Source: Hofstenia miamia (lineage: Eukaryota > Xenacoelomorpha > Acoela). From it: DNA of 64,000 nucleotides. The position numbers and the translations under genes were made by a program. The notes under the pieces were generated by a model. The model did not search any database. It had not been told where the DNA came from and worked only from the letters and a program-made list of their open reading frames with translations. The stretch is from assembly GCA_004352715.1 (NCBI GenBank), contig SCFE01000013.1:1321666-1385665 (forward strand). Reading direction: 5' to 3'. This document shows, in pieces, positions 54,203-64,000 of this stretch; position 1 is the first letter of the stretch; every line of letters begins with the position of its first letter.

Positions 54203-56772
54203 GATTTAAAAATAATTGATTATAAAAAATAATTAACATTGTCTCTTAAACGTTAAATGTCCCTTTATAGTAAATTAATTTGAGTGTTATTTTATTGTTT
54301 GCTAATTTTTTTAATGTTATTATATGTCGCCTTTAGGACACCCCTATAAACTTGCAAAAGATCGGGTTTTTTTAAATGTATATTGCGGATGCTGAAAATG
54401 GATATTGTGGATAATCCTTGAAAATTCATTTACATTTTACTACATTTTATTGATATGTATGATCCATTCTGTCAATTTCTTTGAGATTTTGCCGTAGTTA
54501 TTGAATATGCTGAGATTTCTGGGTTTTGATAATATAATTTTTTCGGAGCATTGACTACTACCTCTCAGTAAAGATTGATGTTGTAGCATAATCCATTAAA
54601 AAACAAAGAAAAGGAAAAAGAAACCAAGCTCGAATATTATTCAAACATAAAAATTGATTCTTATTATTTTCTATTTTAATAGATTTTGCATCACGTCATG
54701 TAATTTGAAAAAATTGTAAAGCATTAAGTATTTGCCGCACTAACTTTTTGGCAAATCACGAGTGGCCGAATAGCTCCAAGTTAATTTTTGCAAGCAGCGA
54801 TTAGCACGCAGAAATATTCTACGTGGAATGCAGAAATCGAAATAGCGACAGTTACTTGTTTGCATAATAAATATGTTTGCAGTAATTTCTATAAATATGT
54901 GCGAAGTTAAACATTTAGTTGATGGAGAATAAACTCCTTGGAAATTTCTTTATCTTATTTCAGTTTGATTATTTTAATTAAAATGCGCAGCTAAGCATTC
55001 GATGTGTGTAGCGATCATCAGGCTTTTGCGAAAGGATAGTAAGTGGTATTAGCCTTGATCAACACTCACATATAAGTTAGGTATACGAATAGGGAGATTT
55101 TTCAACATACTTAGCTAGCTAGCAATCTCTTGTTTTTACTTGTATAACAAATTCGCAATAAGGCTAGTCAGCTGACTCTAGGTGTATTGTATATTTACTT
55201 ATCTTATTTTAGATCTAAATTCTGTACACCTTAGGAGACCTATAAGTGACTGATAATGACCGTTTATATCTATTATGTCGCCTATTGTTATATTTTTACT
55301 TATTTTAAATGTAGGTTAGGAAGCTGCTGTAGTTTATAGTTTGTGTATAGTTATGTTTTATTTTGTCGCAGATAGTGTAGTGCCTTGTGGCTAGTTTTAA
55401 TTGTACTATATGTAGGCTAGGAAGCTGCTCTATTTATTAGATAATTTTTTTCTTAGCACCTAGTGTCAATACATCTTAGCGTATTACTTTATTAGATTAA
55501 CAACACACATTGTTGAGTGTGAGAAGTAAGTCGAATTGTGACTGGTATTTATTAGCACAATTAGTTAGGGCACACATAATAAACTTTTTTCTTGTGAGCA
55601 TGAGCTGAGTTGATGGAATATGGAAGTCTCGGAGCAGCGGATGGATTCTCGGCAACTGGATACCACTTCAGGCAGTTGCCCACTTCGATCATTACAACTT
55701 GGAGTCTCTTAAATCTACCTAAAGATCTACCTAAACAGTACCCAGATAACAATTTTAGTTGTTTTTACGTTGGTTACAGTTGTTTCATACTTTTGGTTGT
55801 TGCAGCAACCACTAACATTATAATAAGAACTTTACTAATAAATAAATCAGTGAGCAGATGCTTGCAAATAAAACTCATTTTATTATTTTTATTACTGGGG
55901 CCTTTTATATAAAAAAGGATTAGCAAAACCTTTATCGAAATTTTTCATTTGTGAACAATTATAATATACCAGTTAACTGAATTTTCAAAATAATTTATTC
56001 ATGAATATTTGGACACCTTGATGTTGTCTTTTAAATAACTTAAGTTACAATTGAGCTACAAAACTTTTTCACGACTTAAGAAAGTACTATTCTAGAAAAT
56101 TTTCTAAAAGTTAAAAGCAAAAACATTCATTGCTAAACTTTATGATAACAGTTTTCATTATTAACAATTTTAGCAATTATTTGCACAGGTTAGTTAAGTT
56201 AAAATATTGTTTGATTGTTTCTTTGAGTTTACAAGTTATTTCCTGGTTGCTTTAGATACAATATTAGTGTTTTTCATTTTTTCCATATTCAAATATTATG
56301 CAAGTGCATTCAACCCAAAAGTTGAATGCGCAGGCTATGATATTTTGGGCTTTTTATTTTGAAGTAAATTATCAAAATCTAGTGTAAAAATATATAATAT
56401 TTCTTAATATATTTCTTTTTTATAAATTTCATAAGATTACTTGGAATGGAAAATTAAGATCACTCATATTTAGAAAAGAAATTAAAAATTGTTTTTTCAA
56501 ACTACTAAAGTGAGCAATTGTGAAATTTATGTCACATTCAATACTTTGTGAGACTTTTTTCATAATACAACTAAGAAAGCAACTAATGTTGCTATTTCAG
56601 CTGTGAAGCTAAAGAGATATATAATTGATTGCAATATACATGCTGCAGCACAGAACTGAAATGAAACTTTATAGTTTTTTAATTCAATAAATTAAAATTT
56701 TCTCAATGGGAAAAATTACATAGACATCTTGATCACCAATTCACACAATACACCAATGCCACCCCTCCAACT
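54203..56772. other. right part of the 4.4-kb insertion, no gene
   Basis: AT-rich. Two blocks around 55312 and 55410 share TAGG(T/C)TAGGAAGCTGCT, and a frame at 55610-55912 is not recognised. The 55.0-55.6 kb part could be an old LTR, but I found no partner. Confidence 0.35.
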
Positions 56773-57215
56773 TGTTTATTGGTTGTAGCTCCTGTGAATA
56801 CTCTAGATTAAAAAAAATTCAGAATTGTGCCCGTTTTGTCTTTGCTCAACATGGCAGATGTTCTACATCTAGACTTATTAAGAAACTGCATTGGGTTCGT
56901 GTAAAAGAGCGAATGAAATTCAAAGTGCTTACTATTGCTCATCAATATCTTTACTACAGCCAGTATCCTCATTATATTAGAAATCTTATTGAGATACAGC
57001 CTAAGTTCTGTGATAGATTGACTAATGTGGTGCGTACCATTCCTCATCAGCCTAGGAAACTGAGAGTAGGTGGTAATACATTTCGCCATTTTTGCCCTAT
57101 GATGTGGAATAATCAGCCTGATGATTTAAGAAAAATAACATCGCACAAGGAGATTAAGAAGAGGCTAAAGAGATTTTTATCTTATTAATTTCTTTTAGCG
57201 CTTTGTTAAAGGCGC

Positions 57216-57217
<2 letters not shown>
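56773..57217 (+). pseudogene. CR1/Jockey-like LINE C-terminal region and tail
   Basis: Frame 56772-57188 encodes FIGCSSCEYSRLKKIQNCAR, LIKKLHWVRVKERMKFKVLT, GGNTFRHFCPMMWNNQPDDL and a stop, the conserved domain after the reverse transcriptase in CR1/Jockey LINEs. It then shows a short untranslated tail leading into (TAA)n, probably its 3' repeat end. Its beginning shares 15 bp with the broken end at 52361-52375. Confidence 0.8.

Positions 57218-57250
<33 letters not shown>
57218..57250. repeat. (TAA)11 tract
   Basis: Eleven perfect units between a LINE tail and the first base of a Dong-like fragment. Confidence 0.95.
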
Positions 57251-57781
57251 GCACTGGGGCTAAAGGAATATGTAGAAGAGCAACCTAAGGGGTCCCTACT
57301 AGAGGTCACTAAGGAGCTAAAGAAGATAATTACTGAGAGTGAAGGAAAGAAGATATACCAGAGTAGGATGGAATCAGAGAGACATACAAGGTATAGGCAG
57401 AAGGCAATGCATGGAGAATACTGGAGGAACACAGAAAAGTGTGATAGAGAAGAGAGCAACAAGTGGTTAAAGAAGGCAGGACTGAAGAGAGAAACAGAAG
57501 CACTAATAATGGCAGCACAGGAGCAAGCAATAAGAACAAACTGGGTGAAGAAGCATATTGACAGAAGAGTAGAAGTAAGTGATAAGTGTAGGCTATGTAA
57601 GAAGGAGGCAGAGACAGTAGATCATCTGATAGCAGGGTGTGAGAAGTTGGCACAGAATGAGTATAAGTTCAGGCATGACAAGGTAGGAAGAATGGTACAC
57701 TGGAGTTTGAGCAGGCAGCATGGGTTAGAAGCAGGAGACAAGTGGTATGAGCACAAGCCACAGGGCGTCATAGAAAATGAG
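57251..57781 (+). pseudogene. R4/Dong-like LINE, CCHC zinc-finger region
   Basis: One frame is open from the (TAA) tract to the gap: ALGLKEYVEE, GEYWRNTEKCD, ALIMAAQEQAIRTNWVKKHI, CRLCKKEAETVDHLIAGCEK and FRHDKVGRMVHW. CxxC...H....C followed by RH is the C-terminal zinc finger of LINEs with a restriction-like endonuclease. The endonuclease itself should follow, but lies in the gap; a piece of it occurs at 29480-29875. Position directly behind (TAA)n agrees with the TAA target preference of Dong elements. Confidence 0.75.
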
Positions 57782-57908
57782 NNNNNNNNNNNNNNNNNNN
57801 NNNNNNNNNNNNNNNNNNNNNNNNNNNNNNNNNNNNNNNNNNNNNNNNNNNNNNNNNNNNNNNNNNNNNNNNNNNNNNNNNNNNNNNNNNNNNNNNNNNN
57901 NNNNNNNN
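57782..57908. other. assembly gap, 127 N
   Basis: Follows the Dong-like fragment. Confidence 0.95.
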
Positions 57909-58624
57909 TAATTAGAAATGTAAAAATCCATGTAGTACAAGATATCATACTCTCAAATGAATATTTTACATTAGCATTTTACTGAAAGGCTCACTACTTT
58001 TATTAAACTAATATATACATTTTTAGCAAATAGTTAGTAAATTATGTATAAACTAAACTTTGATTTCAACAATATTTATTAATTTGAAATTTAAAGTTGT
58101 TTAGTAATTGATAAAATTTCAATGTACAAATGTACATCTCAATTCAATTTAGATTTATAGAAATACTTACAATTCATTGTTTGCAATTTTTTTGCAGTTG
58201 CTGGCGCTAAAATAAAAATATAAATACACTAAATTACTATAATGGATATGATATTATTATAGTTACTGTTTGAACTATAAGTTTAAAAATGCAAAGAAAA
58301 TAAATAGTGGAAACTTATTTATTAAACATCTTGTAGTATATTATTGGACCATGGAAATTACAAATCCCATTGAAAAATTCAACTATTTTGATAGACTTTT
58401 CAAGCACGACCTTGAATAACAAAATCTTTTCAAGTAACAAACAATGCATTAGTGCATGGAACATTGACTCACTGCTATAGATCAAAAGATTGACTCATAT
58501 GAACCAGTGAGTTATTGATCCTATAAATTACATCCCAAACACCATTTGCATGCCACACTATCCAGCCTGTCAAGAATGTTGATAATTGTATGCATAAATT
58601 TCAGTTCCCTATTCTTTTAGTTTT
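57909..58624. other. non-coding, nothing recognised
   Basis: AT-rich without usable frames or repeats. Confidence 0.5.
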
Positions 58625-59624
58625 NNNNNNNNNNNNNNNNNNNNNNNNNNNNNNNNNNNNNNNNNNNNNNNNNNNNNNNNNNNNNNNNNNNNNNNNNNNN
58701 NNNNNNNNNNNNNNNNNNNNNNNNNNNNNNNNNNNNNNNNNNNNNNNNNNNNNNNNNNNNNNNNNNNNNNNNNNNNNNNNNNNNNNNNNNNNNNNNNNNN
58801 NNNNNNNNNNNNNNNNNNNNNNNNNNNNNNNNNNNNNNNNNNNNNNNNNNNNNNNNNNNNNNNNNNNNNNNNNNNNNNNNNNNNNNNNNNNNNNNNNNNN
58901 NNNNNNNNNNNNNNNNNNNNNNNNNNNNNNNNNNNNNNNNNNNNNNNNNNNNNNNNNNNNNNNNNNNNNNNNNNNNNNNNNNNNNNNNNNNNNNNNNNNN
59001 NNNNNNNNNNNNNNNNNNNNNNNNNNNNNNNNNNNNNNNNNNNNNNNNNNNNNNNNNNNNNNNNNNNNNNNNNNNNNNNNNNNNNNNNNNNNNNNNNNNN
59101 NNNNNNNNNNNNNNNNNNNNNNNNNNNNNNNNNNNNNNNNNNNNNNNNNNNNNNNNNNNNNNNNNNNNNNNNNNNNNNNNNNNNNNNNNNNNNNNNNNNN
59201 NNNNNNNNNNNNNNNNNNNNNNNNNNNNNNNNNNNNNNNNNNNNNNNNNNNNNNNNNNNNNNNNNNNNNNNNNNNNNNNNNNNNNNNNNNNNNNNNNNNN
59301 NNNNNNNNNNNNNNNNNNNNNNNNNNNNNNNNNNNNNNNNNNNNNNNNNNNNNNNNNNNNNNNNNNNNNNNNNNNNNNNNNNNNNNNNNNNNNNNNNNNN
59401 NNNNNNNNNNNNNNNNNNNNNNNNNNNNNNNNNNNNNNNNNNNNNNNNNNNNNNNNNNNNNNNNNNNNNNNNNNNNNNNNNNNNNNNNNNNNNNNNNNNN
59501 NNNNNNNNNNNNNNNNNNNNNNNNNNNNNNNNNNNNNNNNNNNNNNNNNNNNNNNNNNNNNNNNNNNNNNNNNNNNNNNNNNNNNNNNNNNNNNNNNNNN
59601 NNNNNNNNNNNNNNNNNNNNNNNN
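58625..59624. other. assembly gap, 1000 N
   Basis: Nominal size; probably contains more of the hAT-like element whose end follows. Confidence 0.95.
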
Positions 59625-59630
59625 TATATA

Positions 59631-59900
59631 TTAGGCCCCTGCGAGTTGACTTTTTTAGGCTCGAGTCGAGTTCGAGTGGAGTTGGAAGCTTAACTCGCGT
59701 GTCCGAGTCGAGTTGCAATTTCGCCTTACCTTTTTTCAACTCCATGTGAGTCCAAAGAGTTGTTGTTGGCTGCGATTTGACCACCTTAAGTATTTGTTTG
59801 CAAATTTTGCATTTGTCAACATGTTTGGCACGCTGAGAACTCAAAAAATGCTGATTTCCAGTTCATGCCTGAAACAATTACGCATTTGCACTGGATATTT
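59631..59900 (-). pseudogene. hAT transposase BED finger with CGAGT-type element end
   Basis: Minus strand 59740-59830 encodes AKHVDKCKICKQILK, then TTTLWTHMELKKGK, a BED zinc finger in which the second histidine is lost; BED fingers sit at the N-terminus of many hAT transposases and bind DNA. Next to it, 59631-59725 is packed with CGAGTCGAGTTCGAG motifs and TAGGCCCCTGCGAGT. Finding both together supports a hAT remnant. The rest is missing. Confidence 0.55.
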
Positions 59901-60574
59901 TCAAGATTGAGTAAACAATTAATATTCACCGTCATCCTCAAATGTAACCTCAAAGCTTTTTTATAGTCTTACGTTATAATTAACTGTGGCGATTTTTTTT
60001 GACCTAGAGCATTTGAAATTTTGATCCAAAATTTTTACTTTTTTAAAAACGGAGTTTTTTACCTAAAAATTCCAATAAGAAATTTTTCGTTGAAGACATT
60101 TAGTAATGCACTGTAATTATTCTATGAAATAGTTTTAGAAAATAATTAGTTCTGAATCAGATACAAAAATGTGTGAAATTTAACTTAATAAATTTTTATA
60201 GTTGCAAAAACAACTTATATGTGGTTATTTTCATGCTGAAAGTAGGAACTAAATAATTTACATTTATTGAATTCTCATTTGACATAATCTCTGACAGCAA
60301 ATTGGCTACGGTTGAAAACCGAAAGATTTGGTCAATATTTAAAGGGTATCGTTTGACAGTGTAATTGCCACGTAATTCCCGATAAAATTTGATAACAAAT
60401 TGATCAAATCGATTTAATAGTTTTATTAATGGACATCTGTGATTGGTTAGTATATTTGAATTAAGAAAGCCAATCACAGATGTTTATGTCTTATCCTAAC
60501 CTAAGCACATCAATGAACAAATTATAATAAAGCTTACCAAGGGCAATTTCTATCAAAAAAATGAAAAAATTTTA
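59901..60574. other. non-coding, nothing recognised
   Basis: A 93-codon minus frame (60196-60477) has no recognised relative. A 14-bp inverted pair (CATCTGTGATTGG at 60433 and CCAATCACAGATG at 60470) forms a small hairpin. Confidence 0.35.
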
Positions 60575-61325
60575 CCCAAAATAAACCGTTATTTTATAAC
60601 CAAAATCGTTCTAAAACCGTTTTTTTAACATTAATTTTTGGTTAAATGTCCAGTCAAAAACCGGTTTTTCACCAATAAAAAAACGGTTTTCTGAAACCAA
60701 AATTAAACCAAATTTTAACCATATTTACGACAAATTATTCTTTCCATTTTGCAAAATATTCACGGAAAAGCAGAACTAATTTTGCATTGTTTTAGTTACT
60801 TTTCAGTTCCCTGAACTCTTGCAAAGATCAACCCATTGAAATCAGGCAATTTTGCATCTTGAGGAAATAACTGTTCATTTATACAAGATCATTTACACCA
60901 ATACCTTACTGAAGCCTACTTCTCGCTCATGTTTATTCATCATTGATTGATTATTCTGCTATATATGATTATTCTATATTTATAATATTGACACAATATT
61001 TATTAAACTTGTAGAAAATGGAGTAAATCTGCTATTACACATTTCTGATGAATAATATATTTTCGAAAACTATTTTTAAAGGTTTGATTTAATCAATTAT
61101 TATTATTTTTATAGAATCAATTTATGAATAAATTAATTTGACTGTAATGTTGATTAACCAAAAAAATAACAATTTAAATACCAAAACCGTTTTCTCATTA
61201 AATAACCAAAAATTAACCAAACCATTTTCGTTATAAAATGACCAAAAATAATTGGTTTTTTAATAACCATAACCGTTTAAGTTCAAAAATAACCGAAAAA
61301 TAACCGTTAGCCTCACAAATTTTTT
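60575..61325. mobile_element. candidate hAT-like element with AACCGTTTT islands
   Basis: Two islands of AAACCGTTT, AACCGGTTTT and TAACCAAAA motifs (60580-60725 and 61150-61312) enclose about 430 bp of plain AT-rich DNA. The motif mix is the same in both and mostly mirror-imaged. Exact ends and target duplication were not resolved. Confidence 0.45.
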
Positions 61326-62410
61326 ACTTGGGTTGTAGGCATAATACTGACCTTCTATCGACAATTAGTGTCAGTGTTAACTCCATAACTTTAGCTTGTT
61401 TTTTTGGCAATTCTGAAAATGTTTCACTCTCAATATTGAAGCGAATCTATAATGCTTTGCTCAATTAAAAATTATTTGAACGAATTTTCAAAGGCCACAC
61501 TAAATATATAGCATATCCTTACCCAAACTAAATTTTACTTTCTCTGCGAATTTGAAATATCCTATGTATGATTCATTATCTAGCTGATCCATTTTGTATT
61601 TCAACGATTTTCCCAATTGTCTATCGTTACTCTGTTTGCCGTTACCAAGTAAGATATATTATTAATCACATAAATAGCAGTCAAATTCTGTCATGCAGCT
61701 TTTCTTGATGGCACTCATTATTGGAAGATCAAAATGGTATTTATAACATTACAAAGTAGTACATCATGGGTTTTTGTCTAGTATATTTCAATAAACATAA
61801 TAAAATTGAGCTTTTTTCTCTTGAATATTCTTCAATTTCGATTGAGGAGGAAGTATGACTACTTTGATACAAAAAAGCACGTTTGATCATCAACAACTAT
61901 GTTCATCTGATCCTATTACCTAATGTAAGCATAATTTCTCCTTGGATCTTGTACTTCCATTATAAACACAGTAAATTTGAATTCATGCTTCATACAAACT
62001 TAGCAGTACTTAGTTACATCATTTTACCTAGTCTATAATCCATTATTGACTCAGTTGCATTAGTATTGTAGAATCTATAATTCGACATGTTGCTTATTTA
62101 TTCAGCTGTTCATCTTACTAGTATGTCTAACTGGAGTGCTGCTTTTTACTATTTTGCAAACTAATGTTGTTGCAATAAGAGCATATTAGAAAAGTATATA
62201 ACAATTGCTTCATCTCTATCAGAAGAATCTTTAATCACATTCGAAATTTTTGCCATTCTTTCTAAAATTGATGCTAACAGCCACCTGCACAATGAAGTTT
62301 GGAACCATAAACTGCACAAAGCTGACTTTGGCTTGCACTGATTCGCTTACCACAAGTAAGCCTACTATATCTTTGGAATTGATTTAGTCTACAGGAACCA
62401 ACAATACGAC
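61326..62410. other. non-coding, nothing recognised
   Basis: No frames, paired ends or repeats found. Confidence 0.5.
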
Positions 62411-62500
62411 CAGGGGCCCAGCTAACCGGGGGTGCTGGGGGTGATGCACCCCCCCCAATATTTTTTCTCAGGGGGCAGCAAAATGACCAATTAAAAATGT
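62411..62500 (+). mobile_element. single hAT-like transposon end
   Basis: CAGGGGCCCAGCTAACC at 62411 is followed by GGGGGTGCTGGGGGTG and ATGCACCCCCCCC. CAGGGGC followed by facing GGGGGTG/CACCCCC runs is a familiar design of hAT ends in animals. No opposite end was found in the window. Confidence 0.45.
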
Positions 62501-63190
62501 TGCGTTCATTTAATTTTCCACTCATTTTCTAAATTGACAATGCTGTCAGTCTATCTCTCAACATTTTTTTGAAATATATATTTGAATAAGCGATTTGTGT
62601 TTTCTCTGTAATTGTAATTCTTAAATCTCAGCCATTACAAGTGTGACACAAAATCTAAATTTTCGACCTATTTCATTTGTTCTATTCTTCTAATTTAAAC
62701 AAAAGATTAGCATTAATCAGTTTGCAAATGGACATGAACCTATCCATTCCATTCCATTTCGAGATTGTGAAATGGAAATATAATGGAAATTTGTGGAAAT
62801 AAAAATTCAAAAAGCAGACATTCTCAACACCATAGAAAATGTTAAACACACCCTAAATGTGCTTAAGAAAATATAAATGTTTTGAGAACAGTAAAAATTG
62901 TTTTATAATAACTAAAATACGTTTGAGTCATACAGAGTGTTGAACACTTTCTCCAAAATAGAAATATACTTAATTGTATAAACTATAAGGCTATGGTCAG
63001 TCTTAAAAAGTTCTTTTAATTGAGTAATCTCTGCATGAACAAGAGAATTCAAAAGAACACAAGATGAATACAAGTCAAAATTTTGTTAATGTAAACCACA
63101 TTGACTGAATATTTGCTTCAGCACACTGTTACAACTAAAGCAGTTCTAGCTTCAATGCCTAAGTTAGTGTTCTGTGGCAATTCAATTTTC
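62501..63190. other. non-coding, nothing recognised
   Basis: A small array of ATTCCATT and AATGGAAA motifs lies at 62744-62805. No gene. Confidence 0.4.
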
Positions 63191-63350
63191 TTAGCAGTAG
63201 CCGTGTGCAAAATAAATTTTGTACTTAGAGGGAATTGGCCATAAGCCTTTCGACGTATCTAGCAGTTGGCTTTAAGCCTTTAGCCGCATCCAGCTCTTAG
63301 CCGTGATTTTTCGCCGTAGTCAACGTTTTTTACTACTACTAAGTGCAATG
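63191..63350. repeat. TAGCCGT-motif island
   Basis: Repeats of TAGCCGT, TTAAGCCTTTAGCC and CGCCGTAG within about 130 bp; another short-motif island like those assigned tentatively to hAT ends. Confidence 0.35.
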
Positions 63351-64000
63351 TAAAAATTCAAGCATGCTCATACTTTGAACAATTAAAGAAAATCATGAAA
63401 ATGTCTAAGTTTTAAAAACAACAATACAAATATATAACATGGAAACAAATTGTTCTTCATAATGTTAAAAAAATTTGCACGTCCAAATAACTAAAATTTT
63501 GTTAACATGGACTGGACTGAGCTGCTTTTTTATCTGTAATAGTATTTCCTCGTCCAATAAACAGGTTTTTACATCCATTTTGTGTTGCAGGGGCAGAATG
63601 TAAATGTCTGATAATGCGAATGCAAATTGGGGAAAAAATGTGGCCTTTCGTATTAACTAATACTCTTGTACATGCATTAATGCATTAATAATCAAAAAGA
63701 CATCACTGGTACTTTCAGAAATGAATTTTAGCTGGTATTTTGGTCCTAAAGCAAAGTCTGTGATCATAGCCAATGATTGGACGCGGCTACAGCCTGCTAA
63801 CGGACCAGAACACTAGCATATATATGGATATATAGTCCCATTTGTGACATCTAATATCAAATAGCAATTTTGTTATGACCAATATTTCGGTGAATCTTCT
63901 TACAGTGTAGCAACAACTCAATAATTTACAGAATGTTAGTGATACATAACAGTTTACTACATGAGTTTTGCAATATATTGTGGCCATACATAGATGACTT
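63351..64000. other. non-coding, nothing recognised
   Basis: AT-rich with no supported features to the window end. Confidence 0.5.

Noticed and set aside
57154-57653. Minus-strand serine/leucine-rich frames of about 100 codons
   Set aside because: Shadows of the Dong-like frame and of the (TAA) tract on the plus strand.

Overview
This window looks like nuclear DNA of an invertebrate animal. It is very AT-rich, full of (TA)n, (TATG)n and (TAA)n microsatellites and assembly gaps, and crowded with remains of metazoan transposons: Penelope-like, CR1/Jockey-like, R4/Dong-like, Ty3/gypsy-like, hAT-like and piggyBac-like. The only host-type gene is an ABC transporter of subfamily A. I see no operons, tRNA or rRNA genes, or CRISPR arrays. 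I cannot name the species; an arthropod or cnidarian would fit equally well.

The framework is a large inverted duplication. Positions 1-7477 are mirrored by 37113-44142. Each arm carries, from outside inwards, a LINE tail, a repeat unit with a Penelope-associated microsatellite, long non-coding DNA, and the 3' end of an ABCA gene. Identity between the arms is patchy: about 99% at the outer edge, about 86% in the 3' flank of the gene, and complete over the last ~330 coding bases, silent sites included. The left arm holds almost the whole gene (7423-11598, minus strand), but an 899-bp internal tandem duplication shifts the frame inside the second nucleotide-binding domain and leaves the true C-terminus in a separate frame (6209-7414). 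The right arm keeps an unbroken 3' end (37113-37811, plus strand), and its 5' part is lost in a 1000-N gap.

Between the arms lie, in order: ABCA upstream DNA with hAT-like islands (11.6-14.0 kb); a third copy of the Penelope-associated unit (14.5-16.0 kb); a 2.2-kb element bounded by GGGGTAC-type inverted termini (16.5-18.65 kb); a long stretch without genes (18.8-21.8 kb); a small-LTR gypsy element in two opposed pieces, with a 434-bp hAT-like MITE nested in its integrase (21.8-26.25 kb); a decayed LINE reverse transcriptase (26.3-27.3 kb); and a second gypsy element with long LTRs, split by gaps (27.4-36.1 kb).

Beyond the right arm (44-64 kb) I find only mobile-element debris. It includes a CR1/Jockey-like LINE split by a 4.4-kb insertion with 15-bp flanking repeats, several MITEs with clear target duplications, a Dong-like fragment directly behind a (TAA)11 tract, and a BED zinc-finger remnant of a hAT transposase. 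Several joins marked by a single N, and repeated gag pieces between short gaps, show that parts of the assembly are scrambled, so duplications next to Ns should not be trusted without long reads. I did not find a new gene system. The most informative features are the mosaic inverted ABCA duplication, the broken ABCA frame, and a set of unrelated-looking short-motif islands that share a hAT-end design.
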